This document shows positions 51,774 through 59,935 of a stretch of DNA of 64,000 nucleotides, piece after piece (positions within the stretch are counted from its first letter, which is position 1; every line of letters begins with the position of its first letter). The translations under genes and the position numbers were made by a program. A model generated the notes under the pieces. It worked only from the letters and a program-made list of their open reading frames with translations, did not search any database and was not told the DNA's origin. This stretch comes from Aquabacter sp. L1I39. GTDB taxonomy: Bacteria; Pseudomonadota; Alphaproteobacteria; Rhizobiales; Xanthobacteraceae. The stretch lies in assembly GCF_017742835.1 (NCBI RefSeq), contig NZ_CP072392.1:1534385-1598384 (forward strand). Reading direction: 5' to 3'.

Positions 51774-51908
51774 GGGCAAGCCCGTCCGCCGCGCGGACCG
51801 GGCGCTCATGCCCTTGGAATGGCTCTATTCTTTCTCCACCGGCTCGACACATCAGCCCCGGCTGCTACGGTGCCGGGGACGTGGACACGGGATCTGGGAG
51901 GGACGGGC

Positions 51909-52295
51909 GTGAAGCTGCGCACCATCGCCGCGCTGGGGATCATCGGCATGGCAGCCGCCGGCTGCGTGACCGCCACCGAGCAGAAGGAAAACATGCTGGC
52001 CGCCGCCGGCTTCCGCATGCGCCTTGCCGATACGCCTGAGAAGGTCGCCTCGCTGAAGCGCATGCCGCCGCATAAATTCGTGGTGCAGAACCAGAATGGC
52101 CAGCCGGTCTATCTGTACGCCGACCCCTCGGTCTGCGGCTGCCTCTATTACGGCAGCCAGGACAATTTCCAGGCCTACCAGCAGATGGTCTTCCAGCAGC
52201 GGCTGGTGAACCAGCAGGAAATGGCGGCCATGATGAACCAGCAGGCCGCCTTCGCCTTCGATTACGGCCCGTGGGGCCCGCCCTTCCTCTATTGA
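51909..52295 (+). CDS. Small lipoprotein of unknown function
   Basis: A 128-residue product with a lipoprotein signal (TIAALGIIGMAAAGC; Cys18 as the lipid-bearing residue). The mature part is Gln/Met-rich (FQAYQQMVFQQRLVNQQEMA) with a CGC motif (SVCGCLYYGS) and a Tyr/Pro-rich end. The GTG at 51909 is preceded by GGGAGGG. I do not recognise the family; no function is given. It stands alone between the chemoreceptor pair and the convergent acyl-CoA ligase. Confidence 0.82.
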   Translation: MKLRTIAALGIIGMAAAGCVTATEQKENMLAAAGFRMRLADTPEKVASLKRMPPHKFVVQNQNGQPVYLYADPSVCGCLYYGSQDNFQAYQQMVFQQRLVNQQEMAAMMNQQAAFAFDYGPWGPPFLY

Positions 52296-52304
52296 GGCGC
52301 GCGT

Positions 52305-53924
52305 TCAGCCCCCGGCCCGGGGCGCGGCGCGGCCGATGCGCAGGCCCGCCGCCTCGCGATCGAAGGTGTCGGGCGTGACGCCCGCCGCGCGCAATTCGTG
52401 CTTCTGGATCTTGCCGCTGGAGGTCTTGGGCAGCGCCTCCAGCGTGCGCACATAGCGCGGCACCATATAGTGGGGCACGGTCTCCGCCAGGAAGCGGATG
52501 AGCCCGGCCGGATCGAGGGTTTCCCCCTCCACCGGCGTCACCACCACCAGCACCTCGTCCTCGGAAAATTCGCTGGGCACCGCCACCGCCGCGCATTCCT
52601 TCACCGCCGGATGGGTGCGCACCTCCGCCTCCAGGGCGAAGGAGGAAATGTTCTCGCCGCGCCGGCGGATGACATCCTTCAGGCGATCCACGAAGAAATA
52701 GGTGCCGTCCGCCTCCCGCCGGAAGCCGTCGCCGGTATGGAACCAGCCATTGCGCATGGCCTCGGCGGTCGCTGCGGGATTGTTGTAATAGCCCTTCATG
52801 AGCGCCCAGGGCCGGCGGGAATGGATGACCAATTCCCCGGTCTGCCCGTCCGGCACCTCCAAATCGTTGGCATCGACGACCTTGAGGTCGATCCAGGGGC
52901 GCGGCGTGCCGGCAATGCCCTTGGCGGTGATGCCCGGTCCCGCGTGCAGGGGGCTCGAAATCTCCGTCATGTTGTAGATGGTCCAGGCCTCCACGCCAAA
53001 GCGCTCGGCAAAGGCCGGGCCGTCCTCCCCGAACGGCGTGATGAAGGCGCGGCGCAAGGGATGCTCGCGCTCACCCGGCGCGGGCGGCGCCTTCAGGAGG
53101 AAGCTCGCCATCACCCCCAGGAGCAGCACATAGGTGGACCCGGTCTCGCGCACCGCCGGCCAGAAATCGGAGGTGCGGAACTCCCGCATCATGCCGATGG
53201 AAAGGCCACGGGCGAGCTGGGCATAGACATAGAGCGTCGAGCCGCAATGGAAGATGGGGCCGCAAATCAGGCAGCGGTCATCGGGCGCCACCTCGAAGGC
53301 GTCGGGCCCCATGCAATAAAGCTGGGTGTAGGAGGACATCACCCCCTTCGGGTTCCCCGTGGTGCCCGAAGTGTACATGATGGCCTGCGTGTCCCAGGGC
53401 TCCACCGGCGGTTCGGGGGCGGGCGGAAGGGGCGCGGCGGGGTCGTCCTCCAGGATCTGCACGCCGAGGCCCGGCAAGGGAGCGGCAGTGCCGTCCACGG
53501 TGAGGACCGTCTTCAGCTTTCCAGGGGAGAGACCCTCCAGCCGCTCCACCAGCGCGGCCTCGGCCACCATGAGGGGGGCGTCGGCATCGTTGAGGATGTG
53601 CTCCAGGGGCTTGCCGCGGGCGGCGGTGTTCAGCGGCACATAGACCGCGCCGAGATAATTGATGGCGAACCAGGTGGCGAGCAGGTCCGGCCCGTTGCCC
53701 ATGAAGCACAGCACATGCTGGCCGCGCACCACGCCATGGCGCGCCAGCGTCGCCGCGCGGCGGCGCACCTGTGCCAGCGTCTGCGCATAGGTCCAGGTCG
53801 AAGTGGCGGCGGGGCCGGGCCAGAACTGCACGAAGGGCGCATCGGGGCGCTCCGCCGCGTGCCGCTCCAGCAGGTCGCGCAGCACCGCATGCTGGCGTGA
53901 CAAGGCGGCTTCCCGCTGGCTCAT
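52305..53924 (-). CDS. AMP-forming acyl-CoA synthetase (CaiC/FadD-like)
   Basis: The 539-residue ligase has the AMP motif TQAIMYTSGTTGNPKGVMSS, YNMTEISSPLHAG, GWFHTGDGFRREADGTYFFV, DRLKDVIRRRGENIS and the catalytic Lys in LPKTSSGKIQKHEL. It makes an acyl-CoA from a carboxylic acid and ATP. The ATG at 53924 follows GGAGGAG at five bases; earlier ATG candidates lack one. It is divergent from an enoyl-CoA hydratase across a palindrome found also upstream of the TetR gene. Confidence 0.92.
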   Translation of the reverse strand: MSQREAALSRQHAVLRDLLERHAAERPDAPFVQFWPGPAATSTWTYAQTLAQVRRRAATLARHGVVRGQHVLCFMGNGPDLLATWFAINYLGAVYVPLNTAARGKPLEHILNDADAPLMVAEAALVERLEGLSPGKLKTVLTVDGTAAPLPGLGVQILEDDPAAPLPPAPEPPVEPWDTQAIMYTSGTTGNPKGVMSSYTQLYCMGPDAFEVAPDDRCLICGPIFHCGSTLYVYAQLARGLSIGMMREFRTSDFWPAVRETGSTYVLLLGVMASFLLKAPPAPGEREHPLRRAFITPFGEDGPAFAERFGVEAWTIYNMTEISSPLHAGPGITAKGIAGTPRPWIDLKVVDANDLEVPDGQTGELVIHSRRPWALMKGYYNNPAATAEAMRNGWFHTGDGFRREADGTYFFVDRLKDVIRRRGENISSFALEAEVRTHPAVKECAAVAVPSEFSEDEVLVVVTPVEGETLDPAGLIRFLAETVPHYMVPRYVRTLEALPKTSSGKIQKHELRAAGVTPDTFDREAAGLRIGRAAPRAGG

Positions 53925-53999
53925 GGCGCTCCTCCGTCTCATTCTTGGTGGCGCGCATGCGCCTTGTGCCGGCCGTTGCCAAGGCCGCTTCGCCATGCA

Positions 54000-54017
54000 A
54001 CATACTCAGTAGTATGT
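54000..54017. promoter_or_regulatory. TetR operator between the ligase and enoyl-CoA hydratase
   Basis: ACATACT-CAGT-AGTATGT is an inverted repeat with seven-base arms, centred between divergent starts. Seventeen of its 18 bases recur at 56776-56793 ahead of the TetR gene. Confidence 0.85.
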
Positions 54018-54045
54018 AAAACACAACAGGTGCGGAGGACGGCTC

Positions 54046-54777
54046 ATGGGCATGGTGGAGATCGAACGCGAGGGCGCCCTCGCCGTGGTGCGCTATGACC
54101 GGGGCGCCAAGGCCAATGCGCTGAATGGGGAGGCCATTGCAGAGCTCACCCGCGCGGCGCAGGCGCTGGAGGGCGAGCGTGACCTCTCCGCCATCCTGCT
54201 GACGGGAACACCGACCCGCTTCAGCGCCGGCGTGGACCTCGGCGATGCCAGCCTGTGGGCTGCGGATGCGTCTCTCCCCATGCGCCACCACATTCTCGGC
54301 GCCGGCGGGCGCATGGTGGAGGCCTGGCGGCGCCTGCCGCAGATCGTCATCGCGGCGGTGGAGGGACCGGCCATTGGCGGCGGCGCCATCCTGGCCCTGG
54401 CGGCGGATTTTCGGGTGATGGCCGAGGGCGCGGTGCTACGCTTTCCCGAGGTGCGGCTCGGCATGACGCTGGGCTGGGGTGGCCTGTCGCTTTTGTGCGC
54501 GCTGGTGGGCCCGGCCCGCGCCAAGCGCATCCTGTTCCGCGACGAGACCATCGACCCGGCCGTGGCCCTGGCAATGGGCCTTGCCGATGAGACCGCGCCA
54601 CGGGGGGAAGCGCTCGCCGCCGCCCGCGCCCTGGCGGCCGAAATGGCCGGCAGCGCCCCCCTGGCGGTGGCCATGACCAAGCGCGCCATCGACGCCGAGC
54701 TCAATGCCAACTGGGCCGCGCCTTATGAGGCCGACCAGTTCCTGCTTGCTCGCCTTGTGAACGAGACCGGACGCTGA
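54046..54777 (+). CDS. Enoyl-CoA hydratase/isomerase family protein
   Basis: The 243-residue crotonase-fold protein has TPTRFSAGVDLGDASL, where the oxyanion hole forms, VEGPAIGGGAILALAADFRV and RFPEVRLGMTLGWGGLSLLC. The usual catalytic Glu positions read as EGPAIGG and PEVRLGMTLGWGG, so isomerase, hydratase or hydrolase activity is possible. It follows the shared operator and lies 34 bases before the thioesterase. Likely part of the same TetR-run regulon. Confidence 0.9.
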   Translation: MGMVEIEREGALAVVRYDRGAKANALNGEAIAELTRAAQALEGERDLSAILLTGTPTRFSAGVDLGDASLWAADASLPMRHHILGAGGRMVEAWRRLPQIVIAAVEGPAIGGGAILALAADFRVMAEGAVLRFPEVRLGMTLGWGGLSLLCALVGPARAKRILFRDETIDPAVALAMGLADETAPRGEALAAARALAAEMAGSAPLAVAMTKRAIDAELNANWAAPYEADQFLLARLVNETGR

Positions 54778-54811
54778 TCTCCTCGCCTCACCCGAACCGC
54801 AGGGAGCCGTC

Positions 54812-55318
54812 ATGACCACGATTACGGAACCGCCGGGCCTCGTCGGCCTTCCCATCCACGCGGTGCGGGTGCCCGTGGCCTGGGTGGATTATAACGGCCA
54901 TATGGGCGATTACGCCTATGGCATCGTCTTTTCCGATGCGGTGACCGCCTATATGGACCGCATCGGCGTCGACGAGGCCTATCGGGCGGCGAGCGCGGCG
55001 ACGCTCTACACGCTGGAAAGCCGCATCGGCTATCTCAAGGAGTGCCACGAGGGCGCGGCGCTGACCGTGGACCTGGTGGTGCTCGCCGCCGACCGCAAGC
55101 GCATCCACACCTTCATGCGCCTCCTGAATGCCGAGGGGTCGGAACTGGCCTTGTGCGAGCAGGTGCTGATGCACGTCTCCCGCGCCGCCGGCGCGCCGCG
55201 CGCCGCGCTGTTTCCGCCGGAGATCCAGGCGCGCGTGGATGGGGATGTGGCCGCCCACGCCGCCCTCCCCCGCCCCGTCTGGCTCTCGCGCCCCATGGGG
55301 CTCGCCAGGGGCGGGTAA
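54812..55318 (+). CDS. Hotdog-fold acyl-CoA thioesterase
   Basis: The 168-residue product is of the 4HBT type: RVPVAWVDYNGHMGDYAYGI with the catalytic Asp, then SRIGYLKECHEGAALTVDLV and FMRLLNAEGSELALCEQVLM. Similar sequences are found as the C-terminal part of carnitine dehydrogenases. It would release an acid from CoA in the pathway. It is co-oriented with the enoyl-CoA hydratase. Confidence 0.9.
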   Translation: MTTITEPPGLVGLPIHAVRVPVAWVDYNGHMGDYAYGIVFSDAVTAYMDRIGVDEAYRAASAATLYTLESRIGYLKECHEGAALTVDLVVLAADRKRIHTFMRLLNAEGSELALCEQVLMHVSRAAGAPRAALFPPEIQARVDGDVAAHAALPRPVWLSRPMGLARGG

Positions 55319-55332
55319 GGCAAGGCCGCCCG

Positions 55333-56241
55333 TCAGCCCTGCACGGCTTTCGCCCGGGCGACGATGCGGTCCACATGGGCAAGGCCCGCTGCCGTCTCGA
55401 TGGGCGCATCGAGGCGGGCGATGGCGTCGAAGGCGGCCGCCACCGCCTCCGGGGTGCGCTCGCCCTCGGGCAGGTAGACGCCCTCGGTCTCCACGATGGC
55501 CATGCGCGCCACCGTGCCGGCGCCGGCCAGCAAGGCCGTGCGGCTGGGGGCAGCCTCGCTGACGAGATAGAGCGCGGCGGGGGTAACATGCTCCGGCGCC
55601 AGAAGCGCCAGCATCTCCGCGTCCATCATGTCGCCGGTCATGCGGGTGGCGGCGGTGGGCACGATGGCATTGACGTGGATGCCGTATTTTTCGCCCTCGA
55701 AATGCAGCGTGTTCATGAGGCCGAGCAGGCCAGCCTTGGCGGCCGCATAATTGGCCTGGCCGAAATTGCCGTAGCTGCCGGAGGTGGAGGAGGTCATCAG
55801 CACCCGGCCATAGCCCTGCCGGCGCATGGTCTCCCACACCGCCTTGGTGGCATTGGCCGAGCCGAACAGATGGACCCCGATCACCGCCTGGAAATCCGCC
55901 ATGTCCATCTTGGCGAAGGTGCGGTCGCGCAGGATGCCTGCATTGTTGATGAGGATGTCGATGCGCCCGAACGCCTCCAGGGCGCGGGCCGCCATGGCCT
56001 CCATGTCCGCCAGCACGGTGACATTGCCGCCATCGGCGAGCGCGGTGCCACCGGCGGCGCGGATCTCTTCCACCACCGCATTGGCGGCGGCGCTGGACCC
56101 GCCTGTGCCGTCGCGGGCGCCGCCGAAATCGTTCACCACCACCATGGCGCCGCGTCGGGCGAGCTCCAGCGCGTGGGCGCGGCCAAGCCCGCCGCCGGCG
56201 CCGGTGACGATGGCCACGCGGCCGTCGAAGGACATGCTCAT
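55333..56241 (-). CDS. SDR-family 3-hydroxyacyl-CoA dehydrogenase-like protein
   Basis: The 302-residue SDR has VAIVTGAGGGLGRAHALELA, VNDFGGARDGTGGSSAAANA, NNAGILRDRTFAKMDMADFQ, SSTSGSYGNFGQANYAAAKA (Ser, Tyr, Lys) and a C-terminal end without the MaoC or SCP2 domains seen in peroxisomal multifunctional enzymes, whose N-terminal part it resembles. The upstream MaoC gene supplies the hydratase function separately and overlaps by ATGA. It likely oxidises a 3-hydroxyacyl-CoA. Confidence 0.91.
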   Translation of the reverse strand: MSMSFDGRVAIVTGAGGGLGRAHALELARRGAMVVVNDFGGARDGTGGSSAAANAVVEEIRAAGGTALADGGNVTVLADMEAMAARALEAFGRIDILINNAGILRDRTFAKMDMADFQAVIGVHLFGSANATKAVWETMRRQGYGRVLMTSSTSGSYGNFGQANYAAAKAGLLGLMNTLHFEGEKYGIHVNAIVPTAATRMTGDMMDAEMLALLAPEHVTPAALYLVSEAAPSRTALLAGAGTVARMAIVETEGVYLPEGERTPEAVAAAFDAIARLDAPIETAAGLAHVDRIVARAKAVQG

Positions 56242-56690
56242 TGGTTTTTTTCCTTGAAGATCAGGACCAGCCATTCCGCTGAAACCGCCGGGCGGTCTAT
56301 GCCCTCCAGCTCCACCGCAGCGTCGAAGCGCACCAGGGTGCCGCCGCTGCGGGGGGTGCGCTCGGCCACCGTGAAGCGGCCGCGGATGCGCCGGCCCACG
56401 GGCACCGGGGCGAGGAAGCGCACCTTGTCGAAGCCGTAATTGATGCCGACCTCGCCCTCGCCCGGCAGCTGCATCACCGAGGCGGCGAATTTGGACAGAA
56501 GCGAGAGCACCAGGAAGCCATGGGCGATGGTGCCGCCGAACGGGCCTTCGCTGGCGGCCCGCACCGGGTCCACATGGATGAACTGATGGTCGGAGATGGC
56601 GTCGGCGAACAGGTCCACCAGCGGCTGGGTGACGTCCAGCCAGGGGCTGACCAGAGGCGGGGCGCCCGCATCGGGAATGGGAGGAAGCAT
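56238..56690 (-). CDS. MaoC-like hotdog hydratase
   Basis: The 150-residue protein has the R-hydratase motif ADAISDHQFIHVDPVRAASE then GPFGGTIAHGFLVLSLL, with Asp and His as the catalytic pair. It would hydrate an enoyl-CoA to (R)-3-hydroxyacyl-CoA, which the SDR partner then oxidises. The ATG at 56690 gives the normal length. It is divergent from tetR and expected to be under its control. Confidence 0.91.
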   Translation of the reverse strand: MLPPIPDAGAPPLVSPWLDVTQPLVDLFADAISDHQFIHVDPVRAASEGPFGGTIAHGFLVLSLLSKFAASVMQLPGEGEVGINYGFDKVRFLAPVPVGRRIRGRFTVAERTPRSGGTLVRFDAAVELEGIDRPAVSAEWLVLIFKEKNQ

Positions 56691-56775
56691 GGGAGACTCT
56701 TCGGGCGTTCCGGCGGGCTCTTGAAGGGCGCTTCGCACCCCTGCACGCTGAGGCGCACGGCCGCTTGCGGTGACA

Positions 56776-56793
56776 ACATACTCAGTAGTATGC
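56776..56793. promoter_or_regulatory. TetR operator between maoC and the tetR-type gene
   Basis: ACATACTCAGTAGTATGC repeats the operator at 54000-54017 except at the last base. It lies 84 bases from the TetR start and 86 from the MaoC start. It also rules out a TetR start at 56770. Confidence 0.85.
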
Positions 56794-56859
56794 AGGAGCA
56801 GGCTCTTTGTCCAGAGCCTCTCGGCGAGCGGCGCCAGGGCAGCGGAAGCAGGTGTGGGA

Positions 56860-57495
56860 ATGGCGGACGGCAAGGCGCGGGTGATGCGGAGCGAGGGCGC
56901 CGGACCGGCGGAGCTGCTGGACGCGGCCGCCGCCTGCTTCATGGAGCAGGGCTTTGCCGCCACCTCCATTGACGACGTGGCGCGCCGCCTCAACGCCACC
57001 AAGGGGCGCATCTATCACTATTACGCCTCCAAGACCGACCTCTTCTTCGACGTGCACCGGGAGGGCATGGACCGATTGTTCGTGGCGGTGGCGCGGGCGG
57101 CGCAGACGGCCGAAGAACCTGCCGGCGCGCGGCTGGCCGCCATGCTGGAGGCCCATGCCGTGGCCATGATGGACAATCACGCCTTCATGGCCGTGGTGGT
57201 GCAGGGGGTGCACATGCATCGCATGGCACCCACCACACCGGGCCAGCGCCGCACCCTCGATGCGCTGATGGACATGCGCCGCCGCTTCGAGGGCCTGTTC
57301 CGCGAGGCGCTGGACGCCGCCATCGCCGATGGCAGTGCGCGGCCCTGCACCCCGTCCGTGGCGGTGAAGGCCATGCTGGGCGCCATCAACTGGATGTCCA
57401 TCTGGTATCGCCCGCGCGCGGGCGAGACCGAGGCCGACCGGCGGGCATTGGCGGCGGAGATGGTGCGTCAGATCCGCGTCGGCTTTGAGCCCTGA
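56860..57495 (+). CDS. TetR-family regulator of the acyl-CoA genes
   Basis: The 211-residue protein has a TetR helix-turn-helix at about residues 16-65 (AELLDAAAACFMEQGFAATS; IDDVARRLNATKGRIYHYYA; SKTDLFFDVHREGM) and a ligand domain with C-terminal TetR_C_33-like length. It should repress the divergent ligase/hydratase, MaoC/SDR and its own promoter through the repeated palindrome. The ATG at 56860 is used; the earlier GTG at 56770 falls inside the operator. Its effector is probably an acyl-CoA of the pathway. Confidence 0.93.
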   Translation: MADGKARVMRSEGAGPAELLDAAAACFMEQGFAATSIDDVARRLNATKGRIYHYYASKTDLFFDVHREGMDRLFVAVARAAQTAEEPAGARLAAMLEAHAVAMMDNHAFMAVVVQGVHMHRMAPTTPGQRRTLDALMDMRRRFEGLFREALDAAIADGSARPCTPSVAVKAMLGAINWMSIWYRPRAGETEADRRALAAEMVRQIRVGFEP

Positions 57496-57498
57496 CCC

Positions 57499-58287
57499 TT
57501 AAACGCCCGACCGGCCGATCCCCACCGGTCGGAAGGCCGCCGCAAGGGCCGCGCCGGAGGTCAGCGCGAGGCCGCCGCCAAGATCGTTCACCCAATGCAC
57601 GCGCAGCATCGGCGGCGCGGTAGTGAGTGCTGCCACCGCGACCTGGAAGCCATCGGCAAAGGCGCCGTGCGCGCCCTCCCGGTCCAGGCGGGCCAGGAAG
57701 GCGAACGGCGCTTTGCCCCCCAAGGGCCAGCGCACAAGCTCGCAAGGGGCGAAGGCGCAGGAGATGTCCTGCGGCGACAGGCTGAAGCCGCGCCCCACCG
57801 CCTTCACGAGGCTTTCCTTCAGGGTCCAGAGCGCAAGCAGGGCCGCGCGCCGCTCCTCCGGCGCCATCACGGACAGGGCGACCCGCTCGTCGGGGGCGCA
57901 GAAGACGGGGGCGATGCGCTCCATGTCCGCCTCGGCCGAGAGCGGCTCCACATCCACCCCCACCTCCATCCCCTCCGCGGCGGCTATGGCCACCAGCCCG
58001 GCGCCGTGGCTGAGCGTGAAGGCGAGGCCGTCGGCGTCCACGGGCGAAGGCTTTCCATGGGGGCCTGTGGTGAACCGCCACTCGATTGGCGGGAGGGCGG
58101 GCCGATGGTGGGAGAGAACATGACGCGCCAGGCCATGGGCCGCGACGAAGTCCCGCCGGGTGGGCCCCTCCGGCAGGCGGGCCGCGCGGGCGCTCTCAGC
58201 GGCGTCGAGGAGATCGGCGAGGGCGGAAAGGTCGGATGCGGCAAGGCCGTCGGTGGGCGCCAGATAGAGATCGAGCGCCAAGCTCAC
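57499..58287 (-). CDS. Sfp-type 4'-phosphopantetheinyl transferase
   Basis: The 262-residue product has the Sfp-family blocks FVAAHGLARHVLSHHRPALP, WRFTTGPHGKPSP, FTLSHGAGLVAIA, GVDVEPLS (Mg2+ Asp) and LWTLKESLVKAVGRG (WxxKE). It attaches phosphopantetheine to the carrier domain of a synthetase, here most simply that of the Pls/PosA-like enzyme nearby. It overlaps the upstream transporter by four bases (GTGA), so it is translated with it. A GTG at 58287 is the start. Confidence 0.92.
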   Translation of the reverse strand: MSLALDLYLAPTDGLAASDLSALADLLDAAESARAARLPEGPTRRDFVAAHGLARHVLSHHRPALPPIEWRFTTGPHGKPSPVDADGLAFTLSHGAGLVAIAAAEGMEVGVDVEPLSAEADMERIAPVFCAPDERVALSVMAPEERRAALLALWTLKESLVKAVGRGFSLSPQDISCAFAPCELVRWPLGGKAPFAFLARLDREGAHGAFADGFQVAVAALTTAPPMLRVHWVNDLGGGLALTSGAALAAAFRPVGIGRSGV

Positions 58288-59774
58288 AGGCTGACATGCC
58301 CCACCGCGAGGCCGATGCCCGCTCCCACCGCCAGGACCAGAATCAGGAGGGCCGCCACCAGCTCCGGAACGCTGAACATGCGCCCGCCTTGTTCCCTGCG
58401 CACCCGCATGAAGAGCAAGGTGCCCGGCGCGAAGATGAGACAGGACAAAAGCAGCATTTTGGTCCCGGCCGTCCACACCACGCCGAGTGCGCACACGGTC
58501 GCGATCGCGCTGTACACCATATCCCGCCGCCGTGCTTGCTCCGCGCCCGCATAGAAGCGCCCGCCGAGGGCAAGCTGCAGGCCGAAGGCGCTCACGAACA
58601 CATAGGGGATGAGGGCGGTGACGCTGGTCAGGGCGACAACGAAGTTGAACGCGGACTCCGCCATCAAGGTCAGGAACAGGAAGAGCTGCGCCGCTCCGGT
58701 GGTGAACCAGATGGCAGCGGCCGGCGCCCCGCGGGCATTCTCGCGAGCCAGGAAGGCGGGCATGACGCCCCGCTTGGCGGCGGCGCTGAGCACTTCGGCG
58801 GCAAGCAGCGACCAGGCCAGGAAAGCACCCAGGACCGACACCAGCACCCCTACGCTCACAAAGGCCCGCCCCGTCTCGCCGATCACCGCCGCGAGCACGC
58901 CGGCGACCGAAGGATTGTGAAGATGCGCCAGTTGCGCCTTCGGCAGGAGGCCATAAGGCAGGATGGTCACGAGGATGAACAAGGCCAGCACGCCGAGGAA
59001 GCCGATCACCGTCGCCCGACCCACATCCTCGCGCCTGCGGGCAAGGCGGGAATAGACGCTCGCCCCCTCAATGCCCAGGAACACGAACACCACCACGAGC
59101 AGGGTCTGGCGCACCTGCTCCAGCACGCCCTCCACGCTCACGTCCGCCAGCCCGATGAAATTGAGCTCGAACAGGTCCCACCGCGCCGCGGCGGCGACGA
59201 TCACCAGGAAGACCCCCAGGGGCACAAGTTTGGCCAGCGTCACCACAGTGTTGATGGAGGCCGCCTCCTTCACCCCGCGCAGCAACATCACATGGAACGC
59301 CCACAGGATGGCGGAGGCCCCTGCCAGCGCCGCCAGCGTGTCGCCGGCGCCGAACAGGGGGAAGAAGGCGCCCAGCGTGGACATGGCCAGCACCAGGAAG
59401 GTCACATTGCCGAGGAAGGCGGTGGCCCAATAACCCAGCGCGGCGATGAAGCCGGCATAGGGGCCGAAGCCTTCCAGGGCATAGGCATAGATGCCGGCAT
59501 CGATATCCGGCCGGCGGTCGGCGAGGCTCTGGAACACGAAGACAAGCATCAGCATGCCGATGCCGGCAAGGGTCCAGGCCACCAGCGCGCCGAGAATGCC
59601 GGTGGCGGAGCCGAAGGCGGCGGGCAGCGAGAAGATGCCCCCGCCCACCATGGAGCCCACCACCAGGCAGGCGAGCGCCGCCAGCGACAGGCCGGGCGGG
59701 CGCAGGCCGGCGGCGGGGGCGCGGCCGTCATCGGCGGGCAGGGCGGCGTCGCGGAGGGAGGAGGGCACCGTCAT
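58284..59774 (-). CDS. APC-family basic amino acid/polyamine antiporter-like permease
   Basis: The 496-residue transporter has about 13 hydrophobic segments and APA-type motifs: LACLVVGSMVGGGIFSLPAA, YAYALEGFGPYAGFIAALGY, VVVFVFLGIEGASVYSRLAR and VSVLVSVLGAFLAWSLLAAE. The closest style is arginine/ornithine or lysine antiporters (ArcD/YjdE type). Beside a Pls/PosA-type synthetase it could bring in the cationic amino acid precursor or release related product. The ATG at 59774 gives a 40-residue tail before the first membrane segment. Confidence 0.9.
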   Translation of the reverse strand: MTVPSSLRDAALPADDGRAPAAGLRPPGLSLAALACLVVGSMVGGGIFSLPAAFGSATGILGALVAWTLAGIGMLMLVFVFQSLADRRPDIDAGIYAYALEGFGPYAGFIAALGYWATAFLGNVTFLVLAMSTLGAFFPLFGAGDTLAALAGASAILWAFHVMLLRGVKEAASINTVVTLAKLVPLGVFLVIVAAAARWDLFELNFIGLADVSVEGVLEQVRQTLLVVVFVFLGIEGASVYSRLARRREDVGRATVIGFLGVLALFILVTILPYGLLPKAQLAHLHNPSVAGVLAAVIGETGRAFVSVGVLVSVLGAFLAWSLLAAEVLSAAAKRGVMPAFLARENARGAPAAAIWFTTGAAQLFLFLTLMAESAFNFVVALTSVTALIPYVFVSAFGLQLALGGRFYAGAEQARRRDMVYSAIATVCALGVVWTAGTKMLLLSCLIFAPGTLLFMRVRREQGGRMFSVPELVAALLILVLAVGAGIGLAVGHVSL

Positions 59775-59935
59775 GGTGGGCGTTCCGATGGGGGCCGTTC
59801 GGCAGGCCATGGGACGAGGCAGGCGCCTCGGCCCTTCAAGAGGGTCATCCGGCGGCGGCGGAGGGCGCCGCCAGACCGGGTGAGGAGGGCGAGGTCACGA
59901 CCCGGGCGCCTTGCGCCGGTGCGCGCCGGCTTCCA
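59775..59935. other. Gap between the synthetase and the permease gene
   Basis: 161 bases with no gene. No strong terminator is seen, so the synthetase, permease and PPTase may be one operon on the minus strand. Confidence 0.35.

Noticed and set aside
48672..51809. 1045-codon open frame on the minus strand over the chemoreceptor pair
   Set aside because: It is the reverse-strand shadow of two GC-rich genes. Its sequence is Gly/His/Arg-rich, repeats because the genes are duplicated, and has no known domain.
56770..56859. Earlier GTG start for the TetR gene
   Set aside because: It would place the first codons within the operator palindrome and gives a Cys/Arg-rich tail.
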